Source of the DNA: Bathynomus jamesi
Lineage: Eukaryota; Arthropoda; Malacostraca; Isopoda; Cirolanidae
Direction: 5' to 3'
Assembly: GCA_023014485.1 (NCBI GenBank)
Contig: JAJOZX010000486.1
Span: 842,001-906,000, forward strand
DNA: 64,000 nt
The position numbers and the translations under genes are program-made. Below, in pieces: positions 21,095 to 30,366 of this stretch (positions are counted from its first letter, which is position 1; every line of letters starts with the position of its first letter). The notes under the pieces are model-generated. The model was not told the DNA's origin. It made no database searches and was given only the letters and a program-made list of their open reading frames with translations.

Positions 21095-21720
21095 TTGGCA
21101 TGGTACTTAGCCTTCAGAGCCACAACGTCTCCCACACTGAGTCTGGCAAGCAGGTGTGTGTCTTCAAGAATCTCAGCACAGGCCCGCACCCGGCTGTCTA
21201 GCTGGAAGGTTGATGCTGCGCGGAATCCTTCTGCGCCAGTTACTTGTCTGCAGAAGAAGCACAATGCTTCTTGGACGGCCTTCTCAGAAACTACGAATTC
21301 CGACCTCATGTGCTTGTATACACCTGTTTCGTCTCCATCTTGGCAATGACCGTCTGTTTCCAGTTTCCGTTTTTCTGCTCTCTTCAGCATAGTGTTGTTG
21401 AATTTGAGCTGGCATTTCTTGTGATACTGTGAATTGTGTGCAACCATGGCGGCTTCAATGCCGCACCCTTCATCCAGTCTCTCTATCTTCAGTGTCTGTG
21501 GAAGTTGACCCAGTTCGCTGAATTTCACTAGGTTTTCTGCCAGTGAAGTGTATCCACTCCCAACGTCAGTTCTTTTCGACTGTGAAGGACGTGTTAGCTG
21601 TTCTGCCTTATCCTCTTGGCAGATGATACACAGGTTGCAGTTGATCTCAGTTGGATGCACGGACACTGATGACCACAGACGCTCTGGATCATCGACGTTG
21701 AAACTTTGACTAAACGACAT
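21016..21720 (-). pseudogene. FEN1-like family copy 1, N-terminal tandem CxxC/HxxxC zinc modules
   Basis: This is the start of the protein (ATG at 21718-21720). It carries two similar candidate zinc-binding modules: CIICQEDK with SQYHKKC (about residues 31-104), and CFFCRQ with AKYHAKC (about 152-213). The same two-module layout opens copy 2 (CMLCQE/MWHRSC and CFLCQE/RYHKPC). A good 3' splice site (TTTGCAG) lies just upstream, so the ATG is probably in the first coding exon after a 5' UTR intron. Possible role: DNA or protein binding. A frameshift near 21060 ends the reading. Confidence 0.6.
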
Positions 21721-21740
21721 GATGTTCCTTACAGGCGGCC

Positions 21741-21765
21741 CTGCAAAGAGAAAAGAACAATATTA
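21741..21765 (-). promoter_or_regulatory. Candidate 3' splice site before the copy 1 start codon
   Basis: On the - strand a pyrimidine-rich TGTTCTTTTCTCTTTGCAG ends 20 bp before the ATG. Copy 2 has the same arrangement (CTTTCTTTCTTTTCAG), supporting a conserved 5' UTR intron. Confidence 0.55.
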
Positions 21766-21879
21766 CATTAATATTTCAGCTGTAGCAATTCAACTAGATA
21801 TCACCCACAAAGAGATGTGAACACAGAACACACACTCAGCGACTAAATTCCGTCAGCCCCAGTGGCACATTAATCGAAT

Positions 21880-22125
21880 GGTACCCCCATCCCTCCTCAT
21901 TGTTTTCCCCACAACACAATTTCATCACACGCCAGGCGACATCGGAAATGCAGCCCCGATGACGTAGCAAAACGTAATGGTACCCTCATCCTCTCCTTAT
22001 CGCCCCCACAGCAGTGACAATCACATTCAGAGTGACAAGCACAAATCAGTCGCTATCTGATTAAACGTAATGATTTCCCATCCCTCCTGACCCCAAACAC
22101 AGTGTGATTTAAACATGCCGCAACA
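21880..22125. repeat. Three degenerate tandem repeats upstream of copy 1 (period about 85 bp)
   Basis: Units share AATGGTACCCYCATCC, TCCTYATY and CCCCACARCA; starts near 21898, 21978 and 22066. They lie in the presumed promoter or 5' intron of the - strand gene. Confidence 0.55.
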
Positions 22126-22262
22126 AAATGAAATTAGTCCTGCTTTATACCAACAGTGTTTATTAAATAACGTTACTAACAATCGCAAAGGTTGGTGATA
22201 GATATTTATAATTGATCGGTAAAAGATGTGGATACGCTTCATTATCTAAAAATTAACACTAG

Positions 22263-22263
<1 letters not shown>

Positions 22264-22348
<85 letters not shown>

Positions 22349-22355
22349 AGAGAGA
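22264..22355. repeat. (TA)n(GA)n microsatellite
   Basis: TA run to about 22309 followed by GA run to 22355. Confidence 0.95.
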
Positions 22356-22432
22356 TATCAGCTAAATTCACTTATAATAATAAAAAATAAAAGCACTAAA
22401 TTTAGCGCTGTCAGATAAAAAAAAACACTACT

Positions 22433-22660
22433 GACTGTAAGCTTCAATTTGAGACCAAAGTTGATACTCTAAGAGCATTTTGATATTTTTAAATTTTTTA
22501 AATTTTTTCAATAAACCTATTTTATAGATTGAAATATCAATATTCCCACTATCACTTATAGAGTAGATGTTACTCCTCTGACTGTAAGCTTCAATTTGAG
22601 ACCAAAGTTGATATTCTAAGAGCAATTTGATATTTTTCAATTTTTCGGTTGCCATCTTGG
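22433..22660. repeat. Direct duplication, about 75 bp unit
   Basis: TGACTGTAAGCTTCAATTTG and the following ACCAAAGTTGATA occur at 22433 and 22577, nearly identical, separated by an unrelated spacer. No coding role. Confidence 0.8.
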
Positions 22661-22664
22661 CCGC

Positions 22665-23079
22665 CATCTTGAAAATAATAAAATTTCGTGATGCCTCCAT
22701 ATCCAAATCTTTTTACAATCTATTTATCTATCTCTGAGCTAATTTTCATGCTTGTATCAAAAAACGAACAATTCGATTGCTATGCCGCCCCACTATAATA
22801 TAACTCTTATGTGCATTTTTATTCTGACCATCATCCCTCGATTAAATCTTTTATTTTCTCTGCTCTGTTTCTTAAAGCATTGAGAGTTGTCAGTCCTGAA
22901 TTTTTAGATTCCGAGTTATGCAATATTATGAATATTGGTACTAAATTATGTTATCCTATTTAATTTCTAGTTAACTGCCTTAGGAAAGCCAAGAATAGGT
23001 ATTATAATAGTGTAATTGTAAAGGAATTTGAGCGTAAAAATATCCTTAGCCTACCTTACCATGTTAATTTTCAATATTA
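22665..23079. other. No gene recognised
   Basis: AT-rich spacer between the two FEN1-like gene copies. It starts with GCCGCCATCTTGAAAATAAT, which resembles the subterminal GCCGCCATTTTGG of the element that follows. Confidence 0.4.
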
Positions 23080-23240
23080 GTTCGGTTCACTATGTCAATA
23101 AAAACACTTTCGTTCAAAATTTATGGAGATTAGCAAACCAGTGCATTTTTGGAAAGCTTATGGCATCAGGAATCTGAAAATCAATGTTTACATTTACGCA
23201 GATGCCTGCATAGCCGCCATTTTGGATTTTCAAAATGGCC
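23080..23240 (+). repeat. Left terminal inverted repeat
   Basis: Pairs with 28499-28635. Arms share ATGGAGATTAGCAAACCAGT and ATGCCTGC then GCCATTTTGG, with a few substitutions and small indels. Confidence 0.8.
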
Positions 23241-23466
23241 GCCATAAAATAAGAATTTTCGAATATCTCAGCTTGTAATTGACATAGAAACTTCATTCTA
23301 AATGCTAATCCTATGTTTCCAGGCCCAAGGAATCCAAAGCTTATGTCAAGAAGTCTGTGAAATTATGTTTGTATTTTCATGAAAAAATGCACACTCAAAT
23401 TGTTGGTAGTGACAATAGCATACGTATAGACGTATTTCCTATCTCAGTTTCACGTTTGACACATCA

Positions 23467-25167
23467 TTACACATCATCATCACTCTCAGTGTCATATTCA
23501 ACATTACAGTCTGCATCGTTTTCGCATTCTGTGCCGCACAAGCATAGTTCTGTGCAAGGCAAGTTATTCCTTCTGCATGAACATCTCTGTGTAGAACAGT
23601 TGGTTTTGCAGTGGCATCTGACCAACTCGATGATGGCTTACAGGGCAGGAGGAACCTTTGTGGTGACTGGCAGTATTTGGCCACTTTTGTCCTGATAGTA
23701 ACCAAATTTCAGGGGATCAAAAGGCTGTTGCTGCATAACATTGGCTTGGAACCATACTCGGCTTTGTAACCGCACACGCTGGATGTGTTCCTCAAGTGCA
23801 CCGAGTGTAGGAGGTAAGTTGTTGCTTTCAGCTAGGTGTTTACAAAACAGATACCATCTTAGATCAGGGATACTTGCAATGTGAATACCCTTGGGACAGT
23901 AGCTTGAGCACATAAATTTGGCCAATATGTCTTTCACCTCCTGTGTTAGGTCACCTTTCTCCGGTAGTTTCATCAGTGCTCTGACTAAGTGCATGTCAGC
24001 TTTCATATACTGCTGAAACCATTTTGTTTTGCCTATTCCTGAGAATTTTCCAACATTGTCTGCTCCAGTGAATGCATGGAATACAGGTAAAGCTTGCGCC
24101 TTTTCTTTGCCCAAAGCTCTCCAGATTGGCTCTATTTCGACTGTGCCTGATACCATCAAAATAGATGTCTTTTTGCAGAGCTTGTCATAGTGTGCCACAG
24201 CCAGAATCAAGACGTCAGTATCAGGAGTGAAGAATACTAGCTGTGCATCAGGACACCGCTGTGATGCCTCCGCTGCCAGGCAGATCATCAATGTGTCAGC
24301 CTCCTCGTGATTGTTGTCTTCAAAGTGCATGTTTCTGTTGCTTCTGGTGTGACCTGATGCTGATGTGATGACTAACTGATGCGAGTTTTTGTTGTAATCA
24401 AGGGTTGCTTTGGCGAGATAGTCTGTCAAATCTGCTTTCGTTTTTTCGTGCGATAGAAACCATGCCAGTAGGATGTGTTTGATGTTCGTATCATCTGCAA
24501 CCTGATAGTGTATAGGAGCTTTTCCTTGTCGTCGTCTCTCTCTAGTTTCCTCCTTTAGTGAGTCAGGTTTGTATGTATCGAAGAGCAGGATGACCTCACT
24601 GAACCCTGCTGTCAAGCTCACGAGCTTGTCATTGAAACACTGGGCTAGATCTTTGACTGTGCTGAGTGTCCCTGATTTCTTTGTCATCTTCTGGACAAGC
24701 ACCATTCCATCAACAATGGCGATTTTTTGATTTGATGACGACGATGGAGATGATGATACAGGACCTCTGTCATCATCCTGCTCTTTGGCCGCTAGAGCTT
24801 CTGTCTGTTCCTGGGTTTCATCTGTTTTTGCCAGCTTCTCAAGGCTGTGTATCAGCTTGGACTTGTCAGTGCATGACAGCATTGAGCCGTCTGGTGCAAA
24901 TAGTGCTCTCGGAGTCAATGTGAACTCATAGTTGCCAATTGCATTCTTCTGATCGATGTCCCTGCTCGACCTGGTGAGAACCATCAGCCGACCATGGGGA
25001 TCTTTGGTCTCTTTTAGGTCAACTGTCTGGTTACAGAACTTAAAAGTTTGTTTCTTGCGGCCAGACATGTACATCTTGTTCTGCTTTTTGACTGGTGCCC
25101 AGAGACTAACATCTCCATTGATACGTTCAGTGACAATCTTCATAAAGCTTCTGTCCGATGTCATCAA
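23467..25167 (-). pseudogene. FEN1/XPG-like nuclease domain and Cys-rich tail, family copy 2
   Basis: Counting from 25167, the nuclease core has IAIVDGMVL (Asp about 153) and ILLFDTYKPDSLKEE (Asp 197) with a basic RERRRQGK run. NNHEEADT (Glu 288/289, Asp 291), FFTPDTDVLIL (Asp 316/318) and VFHAFTGADNVGKFSGIGK (Asp 370) follow. These match the seven acidic positions and the helix-two-turn-helix region of flap endonucleases. A TAA (23638-23640) interrupts the frame after KVPPAL. The same frame then encodes VRCHCKTNCSTQRCSCRR, NNLPCTELCLCGTECEN and an acidic end, stopping at 23467-23469. The tail resembles CXC/tesmin-type cysteine clusters. The nuclease residues themselves are intact. Confidence 0.65.
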
Positions 25168-25480
25168 TGTTCAAGATTTGTGGAACATACTCTTGTCGTA
25201 CATATGCATGTGTGATGAAATTGTATAGCTGATCACCTTCAACAGCAAAGGGATTCCCGTGGCCCAGTATTGCAGCTTTGATTTTGTTAACAGCTTCATG
25301 TTCTTTCCTGACAGCACTGGGTCGTACATCATGGTGTTCCTCTGGCTTGTTTACTTGAAGCCCGAACTGTCCTTTAAACTCTGTTGAGAGGCACGACATC
25401 TCTGGAGAAGCCACGAAGAACCGCTGCCTAGCATTCGCATTATTGGAAATGCCAATTAGGCCAGAATGAACCTTCATCAT
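25127..25480 (-). pseudogene. FEN1-like family copy 2, segment between middle region and nuclease
   Basis: Contains MMKVHSGLIGISNNANARQR, FFVASPEMSCLSTEF and LYNFITHAYVRQEYVPQIL. It matches the GDGGAVGLTDNPSALRRW and AGPEIAAAIQEF stretch of copy 1. It is separated from the upstream piece by an in-frame TGA and from the nuclease frame by a shift near 25150. Confidence 0.55.
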
Positions 25481-25495
25481 CTTGTTGAGATGTTC

Positions 25496-25753
25496 TCAGG
25501 CATGGTCTGCACCTATTGAGACGAACGGAATCTCACTCTTGGTGACAGATATGTTTCCATCTTGAAGTTCTCGCCATGTTGCTGGATGGCTTGTCTTCAT
25601 TTCGTGCATGTCGGCGATGTACCTTGGCCAAAGGTGTTTGTATTTTATTCGATCCATTGCGAAAAAACAGCTTGCTGAGTGCTTCTCCAGCCTCCAGATG
25701 AAGAACGAGATCAGCATTTCTGGATGCTTCAACAAAGAACAAGAAGGTTTCAA
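25496..25753 (-). pseudogene. FEN1-like family copy 2, conserved D-x-A-x-E segment
   Basis: Reads FFAMDRIKYKHLWPRYIADM, KTSHPATWRELQDG, ISVTKSEIPFVS, then GADHA, a TGA, and EHLNK in the same frame. Copy 1 has ALDRTNYARW and IDQAHEQNN at this place, so the stop replaces the variable residue inside the D-x-A-x-E motif. Joined to the preceding frame by a shift near 25710. Confidence 0.6.
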
Positions 25754-27965
25754 CCCGGTGGAGGTAATTCATCAATGACGTGAACATAGCGTTAGATGAT
25801 TTCTGAGTTTCCCACTTCTTCAGCTGTTGAATGACATCTTCGTTGGTCAGGACTTGAAGCAGGTGAGTGTTAGCAATTCTGACGCATTCTGCTCCATCAC
25901 TTGTCCCAGAAGCTGTGTTTGTGCAGGCTTCCTGCAATTCATTTGCTGGTTTCGAGCAGATTTCTTTTAGTTGTGGCATCTCTGTGAAGAACTGTTCTAG
26001 AGCAAGTTCATACAGAGCCATGTAAGTGTGGATGTGTGCACGGAGTGTTCTCTTGTAGTGGCCGCACCTGAGGATCTGCCCATATACATCTGCCTCAAAC
26101 CATGCATCATCTATGCTAGAATTTTCTATTGAGGCTCCGAGTGCCCTCAATGCAGCCATCACAGCATGCAGCTCCCAAAGTCTCGGAACAACTTCTCTTT
26201 TCAAGTTAGGTCTAGCATCTAGCAACTGTACTGCCTTCTCGTACAGGGCCATGTCAAAGGTTATGACAGTTGGGTGGTTTTCACCAACTGCCAAGCTCTT
26301 CAACTGAGACGCTTGCAACATCACAGTCAGCATGGTAGACCACTCATGTGCGACCTCTGGAAGTAGAAGCAAGGCACCGACTTGAGTCAGTGACTGACTA
26401 GATGACACAAGTGATTTGTAGCCTGCCCAGCCTGGGATACTGCTTTGTGATTCACTGTCGGTTGATCTAGACAAAGCAGATGCAATCATCCAACCAAGAT
26501 TGGTTAGTTCATAGGATTCAGCAACACCTGTGGAACACGCCTTGAATTCCTTTGCTCTCTTGACTGGCCCAGGTTTTGGTTTACTGCAAAGCTCGATGGG
26601 TACATGATAAGGGACAACCCACAGATTTTTTGCCTCTCTAACTTCCAAATTGGGTGCGATTGATTCTCCAGGCGCATCTGCCTTCTGATACACTGCGGTG
26701 ATTGTGCCATGTGTGGTGCCTTTGTCATCTACAGTGTCCTCTGCAAAATCTGTATTATCAACAGCGAAGAAGACAAATGTACCTTTCTTGAGGAAAGGTG
26801 GTACATACAATCCATCAAATTGTTTTGTGTTTTCCACAACAGCATTGGCAATTGCTGTTTCTAGGAGCAAGGCACGGCTGTGTGATACGCAGTAGTTCTG
26901 TACATGGAGGAGGTCCATCAGCGCCTTGTTCCTGGTGTCATGATGTACAGTGAGTGCCAACCCTACAACCTGTGGGTTTTCTCGTGTGTGTGGTGTCCGA
27001 AATGTGTCAGTGGCTTTCTTGGGCACGTGGTGCACTTGTCTCCTTGTCTTGAAAGCATACATGATATTCTGACTTATGGTCAATGCTGACCTGTCAACTG
27101 TCCTGCTCCTCATCTCCGTTTGCAGCTCCTCCTCAGATCCCACCAAAATCCACCGTATAAGGCTGTACAGCTCGGTCGGGACATCCTCTCTTGTGCTGGA
27201 TACTGTAATTGTGTGTGTTTCCTTCTCCTCAGCGAAATTGGCAATGCTGTTGCGTATTAGCTTAGCTGTCTTATATATCATCATTGTTTTGTCCATTTCA
27301 CTTGTGGCATCTTGCATCAAGGAAGTGTAGACCATATCTTCTTCGCAGGCTTCAGGACAGTAAAGAACAGATGGTTTTCTTCTGTCTTTCTGCCTCACTG
27401 ACTTCACACTTGGTAACTCTGCAAGAATTTTGTCCTTTAGCCACTGTCGTGTCAGTGTCGGAGTGTGCTTCTGTGCCTCATCACTACCACCAAGCATAGA
27501 TATGTAGGTTTTTTCGATGGCATCCATGGGTAGATGAGCCTTATTTTGGGTTTGATATTCAATGAGATTGATCAGCTCAATCAAGCATGGTACTTGCATT
27601 GGTAGGTCTGTCTTTGTAGACTTGGCCCGGTTGCTGGCATCTTCCCTCAGGACATGGAACACATATCGTATCCAGCATGGTTTGTGGTATCTTACATCTA
27701 TCGCATGGGCATCACTTGGTGAGAATGCATTGCTTAGTCTTGTCATCAATACTGGATCTTGGGAAATATCCACAGCTCGTCTAAGTGCCTTCCCCGCGTT
27801 TTCAGTTCGTACGGCGAAGAGACGCTGGTCATCATCTTCTTGACATAAGAAGCAGTGATCCCTTGTCAACGGTTCTGTCGCAGATCTAATGAAAGGTGCC
27901 GAGGTGCCTGGGGTTGCTGATTGCTCCATTTCAGAGCTTGTTCTTTTATGCCCACGTTTTTTCAC
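25533..27965 (-). pseudogene. FEN1-like family copy 2, large N-terminal/middle region
   Basis: A long frame of about 800 codons. Early on it has the second zinc module (CFLCQEDDDQR, then RYHKPCWIRYVFHVL). Helical segments and ADLSTVLL-opposite frames give SALTISQNIMYAF on the coding strand. The middle region has VITFDMALYEKAVQL, RLWELHAVMAALRALG, DDAWFEADVYGQ and HYKRTLRAHIHTYMALYELA, paralleling the VDQPLFA, GGLHIELAAL, GSGW and VQAEI blocks of copy 1. The frame starts without an ATG right after the TGA that ends the preceding frame, at an A6 run, and its last 50 or so codons are out of register. Function unknown. Confidence 0.6.
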
Positions 27966-28318
27966 AGCATAGGTTCCTGTAGACAGGCATGCTGCAAGCG
28001 GTCTCTCGCTCGTTGCATGGATATTTGATTTGTGGCATCAGAATAACAACTGCGATGCCACATGGGTTTCCTTTCAATCAATATTTCTTTGGTAAAGTCT
28101 TTGAGGCGTCTTTGGATGTCAACATATTTTCCATCCTGTAAGCTGGCTCTTTCTTCCACTACATTGAGTAGTTTCTGGTATGATTCTGTTCTGTGATATT
28201 GAACAAGTGTTCCTTTGCTGGCAGTGGACTCCTGACAAAGCATGCACTGCTTCCAGTCTACTGTGTCCATGGACGACTTGACCGAACTCAACTTGCTGGT
28301 TCCCGGGTCTTCACTCAT
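27962..28318 (-). pseudogene. FEN1-like family copy 2, N-terminal zinc module
   Basis: Starts at ATG 28316-28318 (MSEDPGTSKLSSVKSS). It carries CMLCQESTASKG and a matching MWHRSCYSDATNQ, the first of two CxxC/HxxxC modules, with a helical spacer (DIQRRLKDFTKEI). It ends at TGA 27962-27964 and the homologous reading goes on in the next frame across GTGAAAAAACG. A 3' splice site sits 14 bp upstream of the ATG. Confidence 0.6.
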
Positions 28319-28331
28319 GATGACTCAGGCA

Positions 28332-28350
28332 CTGAAAAGAAAGAAAGCCA
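28332..28350 (-). promoter_or_regulatory. Candidate 3' splice site before the copy 2 start codon
   Basis: On the - strand CTTTCTTTCTTTTCAG precedes TGCCTGAGTCATC and the ATG. Same position as in copy 1. Confidence 0.55.
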
Positions 28351-28498
28351 CCACTATATTAACCAACACCAAGATAATTGTGTACTAGTTGTGTTAACAT
28401 AAATTTTTACAGTATAAAATTAAATATTGCAACACTACTGCAAAAATACTGCAAAATTATTGAAGCATCAGGATTTATAAACACTGTTGCAACTGCCG

Positions 28499-28635
28499 CC
28501 AAAATGGCCACCAAGCAGGCATCTGCGCAAATGTAAACATTACTTTTCATATTCCTGATGCCATAAGCTTCTTAAAAATGTACTGGTTTGCTAATCTCCA
28601 TAAAATTTGAACAAAAATACATAGTGAACCTGACT
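28499..28635 (-). repeat. Right terminal inverted repeat
   Basis: Complement of 23080-23240: GCCATTTTGG, GCAGATGCCTGC, ATGGCATCAGGAAT and GGTTCACTATG in - strand reading. Confidence 0.8.
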
Positions 28636-28782
28636 ATACTTCCGACTTTACTAAAAGCAAATGGTATCAATGTAGTCATTAAGTATAATAATACTGTTAA
28701 ATCACGCTTAATGAAGAATAGCCCAGATAATGTGGTTGGTTGTGTGTAGGCTTCAGATTTTTGCATATTGCATATTTGCATG

Positions 28783-28972
28783 CATAAGTGCATAATTTAC
28801 AGTTTTTTAAGATAAATGCATAATTTAGGGTGCCACATAAAAATCATTTTTTGATTTTTAGGACGGCCCTTTGTGGGATTGTTAGGTTGGGTGAAAAAGC
28901 CTAAATATGAAATTTTAGCCAAATTGAAGGATATTTAGGGGTTCCGCATCGACCATCTCTGGCGTACCACGT
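28783..28972 (+). repeat. Left terminal inverted repeat of the GC-rich-gene element
   Basis: Contains TTTAGGGTGCCACATAAAAA, GCCTAAATATGAAATTTTAG and GGTTCCGCATCGACCATCTC; complement found at 32572-32775. Confidence 0.75.
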
Positions 28973-29616
28973 GTCAGAAGTAATGAGTTTTTCCAAGAAA
29001 TTGCTCCAGCTCCAAGGGGTAAAGTAACATGTATAATGTCAATATAAATGCTATCATATACAATGGCGTAGAGGACAGTCACAGCTATATTTCCATAGCA
29101 TTAAGTTTATTCCATCTCCAATATTTTTTTTTATATTAATATTTTTGTCGCGGTTCAAAAGTTTTTTTTCAAAGTTTCACCTTAATACGTTTATGCTTTG
29201 TAATCCAAACCACACCAACCGGCAACCAGCTTATAACAACACAATACGCAACTAGCAAACAGTGCAAACACCTTAACAATATTGTTCAACATTATTTCAT
29301 AATTAATTGGAATAAACTTGTCCCACCATGCCTGGGTAGCAGGATACTATTCTCTGTGTGTAATGTTATTAATAATACAAAATCATTAAATCAATTTCAA
29401 TTTTATTGCAACAAAACAACTTAATATTATTAAAATAAAAAACATTTTATTCCGTATTAATCATAGTAATATACTGAGCCTACTGGCCATATAAATCAAA
29501 ATAATAACTAAGAAATAAAGTATATACGATTATATATTGTTATACAGGATTAATAGGAGTAACACCCTATAAAAATGAAGCAAATTCAAATATACCATAA
29601 AGTACTCCCAAACCCG
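28973..29616. other. Noncoding 3' part of the element
   Basis: AT-rich, no open frame of note. Probably the 3' untranslated region of the - strand gene; AATAAA-type signals are frequent by composition and none can be singled out. Confidence 0.4.
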
Positions 29617-30366
29617 TTAAGGATTTCCGCTGCGGGCGCTCGGGTGCTCTTTGCGGTGCTTCTCAACGACTTGCATCAAGTACTGCCGTTGCTCCTCGTC
29701 CTTGGTGAGTGCGAGATTGTGGTTCTGCATCAGCGCGACCCCTCGCTCCGCCCGGACATTGACAACGCTCAACGTAGAGACACGGCGTTTCCCCGCCAGG
29801 TAGGACGCATTGTTCGACCAGGTAGCCGGCTCCAACTCTAGGAAAGAAGTATTGATCGCGAGCCGCTCGAAAAGAAGCGTGCTGGATGTCGTGCAAAAGT
29901 CTGCGACTGTCTTTCGCTCGAGCTCCTCCGGGCAGACGTCCAGGGCAATGCGCTTGGGTGGCTCCTCGGTGCCCTCGACATCCTTGATGGCCGTCGCAAT
30001 TCGACTCTTCTCCTCCAGCGGAGTGTCGTCATCGAAGAGAGCGAGGGCGGCCAGGTGTTCACTCAGGTACCAGAGATGTCGTCGAAACACAGGGGAGGTA
30101 GCCTTGGACACGTCCTTGTCCACCTTGTCGTAGTCAACCAGCGCCTTGAGCATCGCCAGGTCAGTTCGAGGGGCAGCGGCGGGAAGGGGCGCCGTAAACC
30201 AGGCCGGAATGTAAACCAGCAGCGCAAAGTTTACGAAACGCAGGATGCCCCGGGCCTCGCGAGCCTTAATGGGGAGCTGCTGCCGGAAGAGGTGGAGCTT
30301 GATGGCGTATATCACTTTGGCCATCCACCGGGCGCGGTGGAGTGCGCCCGGTCGCATGAAGCGCAC
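29617..30366 (-). pseudogene. Transposase-like protein, C-terminal half (hAT-like landmarks)
   Basis: Continues the gene after a one-base shift near 30465 (CAAGGGTCAC run). It has GALHRARWMAKVIYAIKLHL (conserved RW), FVNFALLVYIPAWF, then FLELEPATW, VVNVRAERGVALMQNHN and LTKDEEQRQYLMQVVEKHR. The AERGVAL block supplies a conserved Glu. With the Asp and Cys/His blocks upstream, the order resembles an RNase H-fold transposase of hAT style, in which an insertion separates the second Asp from the Glu. Similar genes are widespread in crustaceans and cnidarians; one was labelled cc8K15.2-like, a name I recall without certainty. It is GC-rich, unlike all neighbours. Confidence 0.6.

Larger units (their letters stand above)
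23080..28635 (-). mobile_element. TIR-flanked element carrying the FEN1-like gene (family copy 2)
   Basis: Inverted repeats of about 150 bp bracket the gene. The left arm runs GTTCGGTTCACTATG, TTTATGGAGATTAGCAAACC, AGCTTATGGCATCAGGAAT, TGTTTACATTTACGCAGATG and CCATTTTGG. The right arm is its complement, ending CATAGTGAACCTGAC. No other gene lies between them. Exact termini and target duplication are unresolved; TA flanks both proposed ends. This makes the FEN1-like gene family a likely cut-and-paste or related DNA transposon rather than a host gene. Confidence 0.65.

Noticed and set aside
18777..21432. Several + strand frames of 60-140 codons
   Set aside because: Shadows of the - strand FEN1-like gene, no motifs of their own.
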